Source of the DNA: Deltaproteobacteria bacterium RIFCSPLOWO2_12_FULL_60_19
GTDB taxonomy: Bacteria; Desulfobacterota; Binatia; UBA9968
Assembly: GCA_001798595.1 (NCBI GenBank)
Contig: MGSS01000125.1
Coordinates: 4,322-58,314, forward strand
DNA: 53,993 bases
Direction: 5' to 3'
The notes under the pieces are model-generated. The model searched no databases. It was not told the DNA's origin and saw only the letters and a list, made by a program, of their open reading frames with translations. Below, piece by piece: positions 40,204 to 49,423 of this stretch (within the stretch, counting starts at the first letter, position 1; each line of letters opens with the position of its first letter). The position numbers and the translations under genes are program-made.

Positions 40204-42597
40204 ATGATCGGTGAGCGTATAAAACGTAGAGAGGATCCCCGCCTGCTGACCGGGAAAGGCCAATATATGGCGGACCTGGTTATCCACGGTATGCTGCACG
40301 CGGCGCTGCTCAGAAGCCCCCACGCTCACGCGCGAATTAAACGGATCGACCCGAGCGGCGCGCTCAAAGTTCCCGGCGCCGTCGCCGTCTTCACCGGGGC
40401 AGATCTCAAGCAGCATCTGGAGCCGCTGGCCTCCTGGTACAACTTCGCGGGAAAGCAGGCCCCGACTCAGCCTCACGATTATCCCCTGGCGGTTTCCAAG
40501 GTGCGCTACATGGGAGAGCCGGTGGCTGTGGTCGTTGCTTCGGACCGCTACGTGGCCGAGGATGCCATGGAGCAGATCGAGGTCGAGTACGAGCCTCTGC
40601 CGGTGGTGGTTGACGCCGAGGAAGCTATGAAAGAGAACGCGCCCCTGTTGTTCGAGGAAGCCGGCAGCAATATTTACTGGCAGGGAAGCTTCCAGTACGG
40701 CGCGGTCGAGCAGGCCTTCGCCGAGGCCGACCTGGTGGTTAAAGACAAGCTCTACTTCCACCGTTTTAGCTCCACTCCCATGGAAGGATATGCGATACTT
40801 GCCAACTACCAATCGGTCGACCACAGCATCACGATCTGGGGCAATTTCCAAAGTCCGGCCATCTTTCGCCTGCGCATCGCCCATTCTTTAGGAATCCCGA
40901 TGAACCGGGTGCGCCTGATTACGCCGCCGGACATAGGCGGCGGATTCGGCTTGAAGATGCCGTTGCATCCCTGGGCGATCCTGGTCGCCTTTGTCTCCAT
41001 GAAGGTGATGCGGCCGGTGAAATGGGTCGAGGACCGTCTCGAGCACCAGGCCGCCAGCCACCACGGATCCGAGCAGACTTCCTATGTGGAGTTTGCCGCC
41101 AAAAAAGACGGCACGATCCTGGGACTCCGCGCCAAGATCATTCACAACGCGGGGGCCTATGTCCACATGCCTGAGCCTTTGGGGATGGTGGAATGGTCTC
41201 ATATCCCTCAGGGTTGCTATCGCTTTCGCAACGTCGCCATGGAGTGTTATTCGGTGCTGACCAACAAGTGTCCGGTGGCGCCGAACCGTGGTTATGGCCG
41301 TATGCAGCATCAATTTCTCATCGAGAGGATGATGGACCGGGTGGCCCAAGAGCTCAAGATGGACCCGGTCGACCTGCGCCTGAAGAATTTCATCCGCCCG
41401 GAAGAGTTTCCCTATGAATCGACCAACGGCGCGCTGTACGACAGCGGCCAGTACGCCGCGTGCGTGCACAAGGCCCAGGAGACTTTGGACTGGGAGCGCT
41501 GGAAAAAAGAGCAGGCCAAGGCGCGCGAACAGGGGCGCTACATCGGACTCGGCCTGGTCAGCATCATGGATCCCGGGGTGACCAACATGGCCATGGTGGG
41601 GCTGTTCGACAAGAGCCTCAAGATGTCCACCACCGGCGAGGCCGCGTCGCTGACCATCGATCCCAGCGGCACGATCACCGTCCTCACGGGATCCTGGGGG
41701 CAAGGTCACGAGACCACCTGCGCGCAAGTCGTGGCGTACGAGTTCGGCATCCCCTTTGAGGATGTCTACGTCGTTCCCGGGATCGACACGGCAACCCACC
41801 CCGTGGCCGGGAGTTCCGGAACCTACGCCAGCCGTTTCGCCGCGATGGCGTCGGGCGCGCTCCAGGGCGCCGCGGCCGAGCTCAAAGAAAAAATGATTCG
41901 CATCGCCGCCCATCTCTGGAGGACGGATGCGGAGAAGTTGGAATTCTCCGAGGGCAAGGTCAGGGAAAAAGGCGGCGCCGGCAAGTTCATGCCCCTGGCC
42001 CAACTTGCAGCCCTGGCAACCTATTCTCCGGCGAAGCTGCCTCCGGGTGTGAAGCCGGGGATGGAATCCACCTTCATTTATAATTACCCCAAGGCTAATG
42101 AAATGGACGATTCCGGACGGGCCAATTTTGCCGCCACCTACGCGAACGTGGTCCACGCCGTGGCCCTGGAGGTAAATCCTCACACAGGTCAATACGAGAT
42201 TCTCAAGTATGTGGTGGTGCACGACGCCGGCACGCTGATCAACCCCTTGATTGCCGACGGGCAAGTCCATGGCGCGGTCGCTCACAGTTTGGGGGCCGCG
42301 ATGCTGGAAGAGTTTATTTACAACGACGAGGGACAGCTTCTTAATGGAAGCTGGGTCGACTACCTCTGCCCTAAAGCAACCGATATCCCCGACATCGAGG
42401 TCGAGCACATCGTCACGCCCTCGCCCTTTACCGCCTATGGGGTCAAAGGGATGGGTGAAGGGAGCGGCCCGGTCCCCGCCCTGTTGGCCCAGGCATTGGA
42501 GGATGCTCTGAGCCCGTTAAAACAGTTCCGCATCACCTGGTCGCGCCACACGCCGGAAAAAGTTCTCTCCATGTTGCGGGAGGCGCGCGCCGGGTAA
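40204..42597 (+). CDS. Xanthine-dehydrogenase-family molybdopterin-binding subunit (operon 2)
   Basis: A 797-residue molybdenum hydroxylase large subunit, the second such enzyme in the window. It begins MIGERIKRREDPRLLTGKGQ, carries ITPPDIGGGFGLKM, the GSSGTYASRFAAM loop and the catalytic glutamate in GVKGMGEGSGPVPA. This is the CoxL-like subfamily by N-terminus, but the CO-dehydrogenase loop AYxCSFR is replaced (PVAPNRGYGRM), so CO is not the substrate. Only a poor ribosome site precedes ATG 40204, suggesting coupling to hyuA. Subunit order here is large-medium-small, unlike medium-small-large in operon 1. Confidence 0.92.
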   Translation: MIGERIKRREDPRLLTGKGQYMADLVIHGMLHAALLRSPHAHARIKRIDPSGALKVPGAVAVFTGADLKQHLEPLASWYNFAGKQAPTQPHDYPLAVSKVRYMGEPVAVVVASDRYVAEDAMEQIEVEYEPLPVVVDAEEAMKENAPLLFEEAGSNIYWQGSFQYGAVEQAFAEADLVVKDKLYFHRFSSTPMEGYAILANYQSVDHSITIWGNFQSPAIFRLRIAHSLGIPMNRVRLITPPDIGGGFGLKMPLHPWAILVAFVSMKVMRPVKWVEDRLEHQAASHHGSEQTSYVEFAAKKDGTILGLRAKIIHNAGAYVHMPEPLGMVEWSHIPQGCYRFRNVAMECYSVLTNKCPVAPNRGYGRMQHQFLIERMMDRVAQELKMDPVDLRLKNFIRPEEFPYESTNGALYDSGQYAACVHKAQETLDWERWKKEQAKAREQGRYIGLGLVSIMDPGVTNMAMVGLFDKSLKMSTTGEAASLTIDPSGTITVLTGSWGQGHETTCAQVVAYEFGIPFEDVYVVPGIDTATHPVAGSSGTYASRFAAMASGALQGAAAELKEKMIRIAAHLWRTDAEKLEFSEGKVREKGGAGKFMPLAQLAALATYSPAKLPPGVKPGMESTFIYNYPKANEMDDSGRANFAATYANVVHAVALEVNPHTGQYEILKYVVVHDAGTLINPLIADGQVHGAVAHSLGAAMLEEFIYNDEGQLLNGSWVDYLCPKATDIPDIEVEHIVTPSPFTAYGVKGMGEGSGPVPALLAQALEDALSPLKQFRITWSRHTPEKVLSMLREARAG

Positions 42598-42609
42598 GCG
42601 TGGGCGAAA

Positions 42610-43485
42610 ATGAAGCCGGCACCTTTTGACTACTATGCCCCCTCCACGCTGGAGGAGGTTTTGGCTCTCCTGGGACAACACGGCGACGAGGCCAAACTCC
42701 TCGCCGGAGGGCAGAGCCTCATGCCGCTCATCAATATGCGCTTGGCCAGGCCGGCGGTGCTGGTGGATATCAACCGTCTCCCTGGTCTGGACTACATCCG
42801 GGAAGACGACGGGATGATCGCTATCGGAGCGCTTACGCGCCACGCGAGCGTCGCTTCCTCGAACGTCCTTAAGAAAAGTTGTCCCATGCTGCCCCACGCG
42901 GCGCAATTTGTCGGCGATCTTCAGGTTAGGAATCGGGGCACTTTTGGCGGCAGCATCGCGCACGCAGATCCGGCGTCGGAGTTCTGCGCCGTGGTTTATA
43001 CTCTCGGAGGTGAGATCGTAGCGCGCCATGCCGGCGGCTCACGCGTCATTCCCGTAGAAGAATTCTTTGAGGCGCCCCTGACAACCGCCTTGACGCCCCG
43101 GGAAATTGCGACTGAGGTGCGGGTGGCGCGAATCAAGGGAGCCGCCTGGTCCTTTCGCGGCATCGCTCCGCGCTTTGGCGACTTTGTCCTCGCCGGCGTA
43201 GGGATCGCCTTGGATTTTGACGGGGAGGGCAGGTGCGGGGCTTGCCGTGTAGGGATGTTCGGTGTCGGTCCCACACCGCTCAGGGCTTACAAAGCGGAGC
43301 AAAGCTGTGTCGGAAATCGGCTCGATGAGAAGCTCATTGTGGAGTTGGCCGAGCTGGCGGCGACCGAGGCTGATCCTTCCTCCGATGTTCATGCCTCTGC
43401 CGGTTACCGCCGCGAGCTGCTCCGGTGGCTGGTGGGATGGAACCTCCGCAATGCGAGTCGCAAACATCAAGAGGAGATGAAGTGA
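42610..43485 (+). CDS. FAD-binding subunit of xanthine-dehydrogenase-family enzyme (operon 2)
   Basis: A 291-residue CoxM-like flavoprotein subunit. FAD motifs AKLLAGGQSLMPLINMRLAR (~32-51) and RNRGTFGGSIAHADPASEF (~103-122) are canonical. It starts MKPAPFDYYAPSTLEEVLAL, the usual family N-terminus. No extra Fe-S insert is seen. The gene is 12 nt after the large subunit, and its TGA overlaps the GTG start of the small subunit as GTGA (43482-43485). Confidence 0.95.
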   Translation: MKPAPFDYYAPSTLEEVLALLGQHGDEAKLLAGGQSLMPLINMRLARPAVLVDINRLPGLDYIREDDGMIAIGALTRHASVASSNVLKKSCPMLPHAAQFVGDLQVRNRGTFGGSIAHADPASEFCAVVYTLGGEIVARHAGGSRVIPVEEFFEAPLTTALTPREIATEVRVARIKGAAWSFRGIAPRFGDFVLAGVGIALDFDGEGRCGACRVGMFGVGPTPLRAYKAEQSCVGNRLDEKLIVELAELAATEADPSSDVHASAGYRRELLRWLVGWNLRNASRKHQEEMK

Positions 43486-43967
43486 CCAGGCATATCATCA
43501 CGGTTACGGTTAACGGGACTCTCTATACGCGTGAGATGGATGCGCGCAAGCTGCTCTCCGATTTCATCCGCGAGGATTTGGGTCTTACCGGGACCCATTT
43601 GGGATGCGAGCACGGTCAGTGCGGCACGTGCACGATTCTCTTTAACGGAGTGAGCATGAAGTCCTGTCTGCTTCTGGCGACGCAGGCGGACGGGGCGAAG
43701 ATCATGACGGTCGAGGGGTTGGCCAAGGACGGAGTCCTGCACCCCCTGCAGGAATCTTTCTGGGAGCACCACGGGCTTCAGTGCGGATTCTGCACGCCGG
43801 GGATGCTGATGAACGCGCTTTATTTTCTTACCGTCAATCCCAGGCCCACCGATTTAGAAATCCGCCGCGGAATAGCCGGGAACCTTTGCCGCTGCACGGG
43901 GTACGTCAACATCGTCAAGGCGATCAAAGCGGCGGCGGAAAAGATGGCGCAGAACAAAGGGGCTTAA
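43482..43967 (+). CDS. 2Fe-2S subunit of xanthine-dehydrogenase-family enzyme (operon 2)
   Basis: A 161-residue CoxS-like electron-transfer subunit. The cysteine motifs GCEHGQCGTCTILFNG with KSC, then CGFCTPGMLM and NLCRCTGYVNIVKAI give two 2Fe-2S clusters. GTG 43482 is chosen: GAGGAGATGAA sits just upstream and the protein begins in the first beta strand (TRHIITVTVNGTLY). A longer frame from 43425 lies inside the FAD-subunit gene. It completes the L-M-S enzyme; the first of three UbiD genes follows after 31 nt. Confidence 0.94.
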   Translation: MTRHIITVTVNGTLYTREMDARKLLSDFIREDLGLTGTHLGCEHGQCGTCTILFNGVSMKSCLLLATQADGAKIMTVEGLAKDGVLHPLQESFWEHHGLQCGFCTPGMLMNALYFLTVNPRPTDLEIRRGIAGNLCRCTGYVNIVKAIKAAAEKMAQNKGA

Positions 43968-43998
43968 GCGCAGGCAAGTTTATCCATTTAGGCAAGTC

Positions 43999-45459
43999 AT
44001 GGCTTACAAGGATCTACGCCAATATCTGGAGCGGCTAGAGGTGAAGGGGCTCCTTAAGTGGATCGAAAGGGAGGTGGATCCCGAGTGGGAGATCTCTTGC
44101 ATGAATCGTTCGGTCCTGCACGGCTTACCCGAGGGAAAACGCTTTGCCCTGGGCTTTCGCCGCGTTAAGGGATTTCCAGGGAAGGCTCTGGTGGTCGGGG
44201 CGGTCGGGATCTCTCTCGCGCATGTCGCTGCGGCTATGGAGACGACGTCGGAAGGGGAAGCTCTTTTGCAGAAGATGAGCGCCGGCCTCTCGCATCCCAT
44301 CGCCCCCAAGATCGTTGCGCGCGGTCCGTGCAAAGAGGTTATTTGTAAGGGAGACGATGTGGATGTCCGCCGCTTTCCCGCGGTGGTGTGGAGTCCGGGG
44401 AAGGACGCCGGCCCTTATTTTACGCCCATGTGGTTTACTCGCGATCCGGAAACGGGCCGGCGCAACATCGGCATCTACCGCTCGCAAGTCAAGGGGCGGC
44501 ACAAGTTGGCCATCTGGACTCCACAGGATGCGCAGCGCAATATCTCCCGCTGGTTTGCTCAGGGCAAACCCTGCCCCGCGGCTCTTGTCATCGGGGCGGA
44601 TCCGGCCTTCTATCTGGCTGCGGGCTCCAAGATGCCCTATGGATTTGACGAGAGCGAGGCGGCAGGGGGACTGCGCGGCGAAGCCGTGGAGCTGATTTCA
44701 TGTGAGACCGTGCCGCTGGAGGTTCCCGCGACCGCCGAGATCGTCATTGAAGGCGAGTTCCACCCTGGAGATCTGGAGCCGGAGGGACCCTTTGGTGAAT
44801 TCACCGGTTATATGGCGGCGTCCTCTGTGCCAATGCCGGTTCTCACCGTTACCTGCATCACCCATCGGCGCGATCCCATCGCCCTCGGACTTAGCGCCCA
44901 GTTTCCTTTGAGTGAAAGCTCTATCCTGCGCCAGGCCACGCGCGAGGCTTCGGTTTTCAAGCACATGCGCCATGAGTTGATGTTTGATTGGGTGCGTGAT
45001 TTTCATTTTCCCGTCTCCGGCGGGACCTGGGGATGGAGCTGGATCAAGATCCGCAAAATAGGCGGGCCACAGGTGGAGCGGGCGGTGGCGGCTTTGATCG
45101 CCTATATGGGAACCGGGGCGGGAAAGTGGATCGTGGTTTGCGATGATGACGTGGATATCCGCGATCCTTTCGCGCGCGAATGGGTGCTCTCCTATCGCGT
45201 CCGGCCGGAGCATGACATCAGAGTCGTAGATGGGGTCGATGCCATGCCTTTGGATCCCTCAGCCGGATCGCCGGAGGAGACGGCCAAGAGGGGCCGGGGC
45301 GGACTCAGCGGCCGTGTCGTCATCGACGCGACCTATAAGTGGCGCTATCCGGAGATCTCCCTGCCGCCGCGGGAGATGCTTCAGCAGGTCCGTCAGCGAT
45401 GGCAGGAGGATGGCCTGCCGCCGCTGGGAGAATTATGGTTTCCCTGCGAGTGGCGCTAG
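43999..45459 (+). CDS. UbiD-family decarboxylase (right cluster, 1 of 3)
   Basis: A 486-residue prFMN-type (de)carboxylase. The catalytic residues are intact: Arg in NIGIYRSQ (~161) and glutamates in EGPFGEFTGY (~262 and ~267). The family metal/cofactor region (ITCxxVPLEVPATAEIVIEG-like) is present, and the end is the usual LPPREMLQQVRQRW with a short tail. The N-terminus MAYKDLRQYLERLEVKGLL is shared with its two neighbours, which therefore arose by tandem duplication. The ribosome site is weak (AGGCAAG). The substrate is unknown; the acid could be a hydroxybenzoate, phthalate or furan-type acid. Confidence 0.92.
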   Translation: MAYKDLRQYLERLEVKGLLKWIEREVDPEWEISCMNRSVLHGLPEGKRFALGFRRVKGFPGKALVVGAVGISLAHVAAAMETTSEGEALLQKMSAGLSHPIAPKIVARGPCKEVICKGDDVDVRRFPAVVWSPGKDAGPYFTPMWFTRDPETGRRNIGIYRSQVKGRHKLAIWTPQDAQRNISRWFAQGKPCPAALVIGADPAFYLAAGSKMPYGFDESEAAGGLRGEAVELISCETVPLEVPATAEIVIEGEFHPGDLEPEGPFGEFTGYMAASSVPMPVLTVTCITHRRDPIALGLSAQFPLSESSILRQATREASVFKHMRHELMFDWVRDFHFPVSGGTWGWSWIKIRKIGGPQVERAVAALIAYMGTGAGKWIVVCDDDVDIRDPFAREWVLSYRVRPEHDIRVVDGVDAMPLDPSAGSPEETAKRGRGGLSGRVVIDATYKWRYPEISLPPREMLQQVRQRWQEDGLPPLGELWFPCEWR

Positions 45460-45494
45460 GGAGTCGAAATTTATCGTAAGGGGCGAAGCGAAAA

Positions 45495-46901
45495 ATGGCC
45501 TTTAAAGATTTGCGCGAATTTATTGCCGAGTTAGAGAAGCGCAGTCTCCTCAGCCGGGTAAAGAAAGAGGTGGACTGGAATCTGGAAGTCGGCGCTATCA
45601 TGAAGCGCGTCTTCGACGCCGGCGGTCCGGCCGTTGTCTTTGAACGGGTCAAGGACAGCGACGTTCCCCTCCTCTCCGGCGCCATGGGGACTTATGAGCG
45701 GTACGCGATCGGCATCGATTGCGCCAACGACATCCGCTCTATCCTGGCGAAAATACTAGACGCTGTTGGAAAACCGACGGTGCCGGTCGCCGCCGCTCGC
45801 GGCGCCTGCCAGGAGAACGTCCTGCGGGGGAAAGAGATCGATCTCTATCGCTTTCCCACGCCCCACTGGCATCCCCTGGACGGCGGCCGCTTCATCGGGA
45901 CTTTGGGTGTCGTAATCACAAGGGACCCGGAAACTGGAAAGCGCAACATGGGAATCTACCGGGAGCAGATATTGGATCGGGACAAGACCGGCCTCCTTGC
46001 CGCCCAGCACGTTGGGATTACGCTTCAGAAATACCGGGCCATGAAGCGGCCCATGCCGATCGCCACCTGCATCGGCGTGGACCCTGCTATTCTGGCGGCA
46101 AGTTGTCTACAGCTCCCGCTGGGTGAAGACGAGTTGGGCATCGCCGGCGCCCTTCGAGGCGAGCCGGTGGAGTTGGTCCAGTGCAAGACCGTCGATCTCC
46201 AGGTGCCGGCGTCGGCCGAGATCGTCCTTGAGGGAAGCATCCCGCCTGACGATGCGCAGTGGATGGAGGAGGGACCCTTCGGAGAATTCACCGGCTACTA
46301 CGGCGGCGATCGAATGAAACGCCCGACCATCTACCTCAGTGCCGTGACCCATCGCGATCGTCCCATCTATCAGGGAACCTTTGAAGACGCCCCTCCGAAC
46401 GAGAGCGCGGTGCTGCGCACCATCGGTCACACCGCCGGCCTTTGGGAGAAGTTAAAAAAGACCGGCGTGCCCGGGATCAAGGATGTTTTTCTGCGTGGCT
46501 GCGCCTCCTTTATCGCCGTTATCTCTCTTGAGCGGCAGTATTACGGCGGCCATGCAAGACAGGTGATCGATGCGGTTTGGGCGGTGGCTGGCGGCGTCAA
46601 GTGGGTGATCGTCGTGGACGGGGACATCGACGTCTTCGATTGGGAGCAGGTGGAGTGGGCCTTGTCGACCCGCGTGCAGCCTCACCGGGACATCGTCATC
46701 AGCGACGAACGGGAGCGTGGGCTTCATTTGGATCCCTCCATCCCGCCGGAGGTTCGCCCATATCCGATCAATCAGAGCTCCCGCATCGGCATCGATGCCA
46801 CGACGCAGTTCAAGGGCTTCGCGTGGCCTGACCCGGTCCAATCGACGGCGGAGACAATGGCCGCGGTCAAGGCGCGGTGGAAGGAATATGGAATTTCTTA
46901 G
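45495..46901 (+). CDS. UbiD-family decarboxylase (right cluster, 2 of 3)
   Basis: A 468-residue UbiD protein with intact catalytic triad: Arg in NMGIYREQ (~156) and glutamates in EGPFGEFTGY (~259 and ~264). It is the most diverged of the three tandem copies. It lacks the CKEVICKG-type segment in favour of CQENVLRGKEIDLYRFPTPH, has YYGGDRMKRPTIYLSA after the active site, and resembles the phthalate or gallate-type decarboxylase branches by feel only. AAGGGG precedes ATG 45495, 35 nt after the previous gene. Three adjacent UbiD paralogues suggest hetero-oligomers or a set of enzymes with graded specificity. Confidence 0.92.
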   Translation: MAFKDLREFIAELEKRSLLSRVKKEVDWNLEVGAIMKRVFDAGGPAVVFERVKDSDVPLLSGAMGTYERYAIGIDCANDIRSILAKILDAVGKPTVPVAAARGACQENVLRGKEIDLYRFPTPHWHPLDGGRFIGTLGVVITRDPETGKRNMGIYREQILDRDKTGLLAAQHVGITLQKYRAMKRPMPIATCIGVDPAILAASCLQLPLGEDELGIAGALRGEPVELVQCKTVDLQVPASAEIVLEGSIPPDDAQWMEEGPFGEFTGYYGGDRMKRPTIYLSAVTHRDRPIYQGTFEDAPPNESAVLRTIGHTAGLWEKLKKTGVPGIKDVFLRGCASFIAVISLERQYYGGHARQVIDAVWAVAGGVKWVIVVDGDIDVFDWEQVEWALSTRVQPHRDIVISDERERGLHLDPSIPPEVRPYPINQSSRIGIDATTQFKGFAWPDPVQSTAETMAAVKARWKEYGIS

Positions 46902-46947
46902 GACCGAACAACCAATCGCGCTGGTAGTTTAACAGGGGAAGATAGCT

Positions 46948-48375
46948 ATGGCTTATGCCGACCTGAGAGAATATCTCGCCGCTTTGGAAAAACGGGGAAA
47001 GTTTCACCATGTAAAGGCCGAGGTCGATAAAGATTGGGAGATAGCCGCAGTCTGCCGGCGGGTCTTTCAAAAAATTCCATCGGCGAAGCGCCCCGTAATG
47101 CTCTTCGATCGGGTGAAGGGGTTTAGTATTCCAATTCTGGTGGGATCGCTGGGGGCTTCTCCTGAAGTTTACTCGATAGCCCTTCAGTGTCCGGTTGAGG
47201 AGATCGGGAAGCGGTGGGAGGAGGCCCAACTCCACCCCATCAAACCTGTTCGGGTCTCAAACGGCCCGTGCAAGGAGAAAATCCTTAAAGGCGAAGAAGC
47301 CGACCTGACGATTTTTCCTCATCCCATCTGGACCGTTGAGCACGATCCGGGTCCGTATATCACCGCCCCGTGCATCGTCAGCAAAGACCCGGATACCGGG
47401 ATCACCAACGTGGGCACTTATCGGTTGCAGGTTAAGGAGAAAAGGAAGCTCGGCCTCTGGGCTGCTGAAGCGCAGCATCTCTCCGCGCATCGGCGCAAGC
47501 ATGAAGCTAAGAAGCAGTCGATGCCGGTGGCGGTGGTGTTGGGGGCGGAGCCGACGATCGAGATGGTTTCGGTGACCAAGTTCAGCCCTACCATCGGCGA
47601 GTTCGACATCGCCGGAGGGCTCAGGAGAGAAGCCGTGCCTTTGGTGCCCTGTGAGACAGTGCCTTTGGAGGTTCCAGCCAGTGCCGAGATCGTCATCGAG
47701 GGAGAGATCCCGTATGGCGTGCGCGAGCCCGAAGGGCCTTTTGGCGAGTACACCGGCTACATGGGCGCCGGCGGTGACCTGCCCATTATCCAGGTGACCT
47801 GCATCACCCACCGCAATCGCCCTATTTACCGCGCTTTCTTCAGTCAGATGCCGCCATCGGAGTCGAGCTGCATCCGGCGCACCGGATGGGAACAATCCAT
47901 GCTCAAGCACTTGAAGGGCGATTTGGGCCTTCCGGTTTGCGATCTCCACCTGCCCGAGAGCAGCGGGGCAGCCGGATGGATGATTGTCTCGATAAAAAAA
48001 GCTCTTCCCTGGCAGGTCAAAGAGGTGGTCCACGCGGCCATGGGATTCGCTTCGCCCTTCGGCAAGTTCATCGTGGTGGTGGATGACGATGTGGATGTGC
48101 GCGATCACGCCCAGGTGGAATGGGCCATGAGCTTTCACGTTCAGCCGGAAAAGGATATCGACATCGTGCGCGGCGTGAAGGCGATCGGTCTGGATCCATC
48201 GCAGGCCCCGCCCGACGTGCCGCAGGGACATCCCTCACGCTTGACAAGCTCTAAGGCGATTATCGATGCGACCCGCAAGCATGCGTTTCCCCCCTTGGCC
48301 CTTCCTCCCGATGGACACTTACGCACGGTGGATGCGCAATGGGAGAAGTATGGATTGCCGCCGCAGGAGGTTTAA
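46948..48375 (+). CDS. UbiD-family decarboxylase (right cluster, 3 of 3)
   Basis: A 475-residue UbiD protein with catalytic Arg in NVGTYRLQ (~159) and glutamates in EGPFGEYTGY (~262 and ~267). It is more similar to the copy at 43999 than to that at 45495 (shared GPCKEkIlKG, WTVEHDPGPY and the C-terminal LPPDGHLRTVDAQWEKYGLP). AGGGGAAG precedes ATG 46948. It is followed after 30 nt by a 4,5-dihydroxyphthalate-decarboxylase-like gene, repeating the ubiD/decarboxylase-like pairing of the left operon. Confidence 0.92.
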   Translation: MAYADLREYLAALEKRGKFHHVKAEVDKDWEIAAVCRRVFQKIPSAKRPVMLFDRVKGFSIPILVGSLGASPEVYSIALQCPVEEIGKRWEEAQLHPIKPVRVSNGPCKEKILKGEEADLTIFPHPIWTVEHDPGPYITAPCIVSKDPDTGITNVGTYRLQVKEKRKLGLWAAEAQHLSAHRRKHEAKKQSMPVAVVLGAEPTIEMVSVTKFSPTIGEFDIAGGLRREAVPLVPCETVPLEVPASAEIVIEGEIPYGVREPEGPFGEYTGYMGAGGDLPIIQVTCITHRNRPIYRAFFSQMPPSESSCIRRTGWEQSMLKHLKGDLGLPVCDLHLPESSGAAGWMIVSIKKALPWQVKEVVHAAMGFASPFGKFIVVVDDDVDVRDHAQVEWAMSFHVQPEKDIDIVRGVKAIGLDPSQAPPDVPQGHPSRLTSSKAIIDATRKHAFPPLALPPDGHLRTVDAQWEKYGLPPQEV

Positions 48376-48405
48376 AACGTTCGAGCCGTTCAACAGGAGG
48401 AATTC

Positions 48406-49371
48406 ATGTCGGTAAATCAGCGCGCCTCCATGACCATCGGCGTTGCCTATCGCCCGTCGCTCCGGGGGCTGATCGACGGCACGGTGAAACCCGAGGGCAT
48501 CGATCTCACTTGCGTCACCGACTTTCCCGAACCCTCGACCATCGTCCGGCATGATCGCATCCTCGAAGGCAAGCTCGACGGTGGAGAGCTTTCCATGTCA
48601 TTCTACATCGAAGCTAAAACACGAGGAGCGCCGCTCATCGGCATTCCCGTCTATCCCAATCGCTCTTTCCGCCATCGAAGCATCTACTGCCGGGACAGCG
48701 CAGGCATTAAGAAGCCTTCGGATCTGAAGGGGAAGAGGGTGGGGCTTCACGTCTATGCGGCCTCCACGATGATATGGGTCCGGGGTATCCTGCGCGACGA
48801 GTTCGGCATTCATCCTCAGGATATTCAGTGGCACACGTTGAGCACCCAGGGCGCCGAGGGCGCGATTCAAGCCGGTGTTTCGATCACGCTCATCCCGTCG
48901 CCGGGTGCCGCCGATTTCAACGAATACATCGCCCAAATGGTCCTGCGCGGCGAGTTGGACGCGGCCGTAGGTCCGGTCAACATTACGCGGCCGGGCATCT
49001 CCCGCCTCTTTTCAAACTTCGCCGAGGTCGAGACCGAGTACTACCGCAGGACCAGCATCTATCCCATCATTCACACGGCAGTTGTCAACGAGCGCATCGC
49101 CCGCGATAATCCCTGGGTGCCGCGAAATCTTCTCGAAGCCTTGCGAAAGGCGGCAGCCCTGACGCCGCAGTATGCGGCCTTAGGAAAGCTGCCCCAGGGC
49201 GACAAAGAGATATGGGAACAGGACAGACCTATCCTGGGAGGAGACGATCCCTACGCCTGGGTGATGGGGGCAAAAGAGCGGCGGGCGATCGAGGCTTTCC
49301 TGGATTACCTTGTTCTCGACGGCGTGATTCAAACAAAGCCCAGCGTGGACTCCCTCTTTCCGATCACTTAG
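48406..49371 (+). CDS. 4,5-dihydroxyphthalate decarboxylase-like protein (copy 2)
   Basis: A 321-residue protein related to the genes at 14298 and 52899. It has no signal peptide (MSVNQRASMTIGVAYRPSLR), a two-lobe binding-protein-like fold with SDLKGKRVGLHVYAASTMIW at the hinge, and FSNFAEVETEYYRRTSIYPI. It carries an extra segment (~150-165, AIQAGVSITLIPSPG) and ends in LDGVIQTKPSVDSLFPIT rather than LFAPNTLE, so it is the more diverged copy. A near-ideal AGGAGGAATTC ribosome site precedes ATG 48406, implying strong translation. It may decarboxylate an aromatic diacid or bind it in the cytoplasm. Confidence 0.8.
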   Translation: MSVNQRASMTIGVAYRPSLRGLIDGTVKPEGIDLTCVTDFPEPSTIVRHDRILEGKLDGGELSMSFYIEAKTRGAPLIGIPVYPNRSFRHRSIYCRDSAGIKKPSDLKGKRVGLHVYAASTMIWVRGILRDEFGIHPQDIQWHTLSTQGAEGAIQAGVSITLIPSPGAADFNEYIAQMVLRGELDAAVGPVNITRPGISRLFSNFAEVETEYYRRTSIYPIIHTAVVNERIARDNPWVPRNLLEALRKAAALTPQYAALGKLPQGDKEIWEQDRPILGGDDPYAWVMGAKERRAIEAFLDYLVLDGVIQTKPSVDSLFPIT

Positions 49372-49423
49372 TCCCGGCAGGATTGTACGATGACCAGCCA
49401 CGTTGGAAGGGCAGCTTAGTTTT

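Noticed and set aside
40204-43967. Form I CO dehydrogenase (CoxLMS) because of the L-M-S order
   Set aside because: The AYxCSFR active-site loop is absent from the large subunit.
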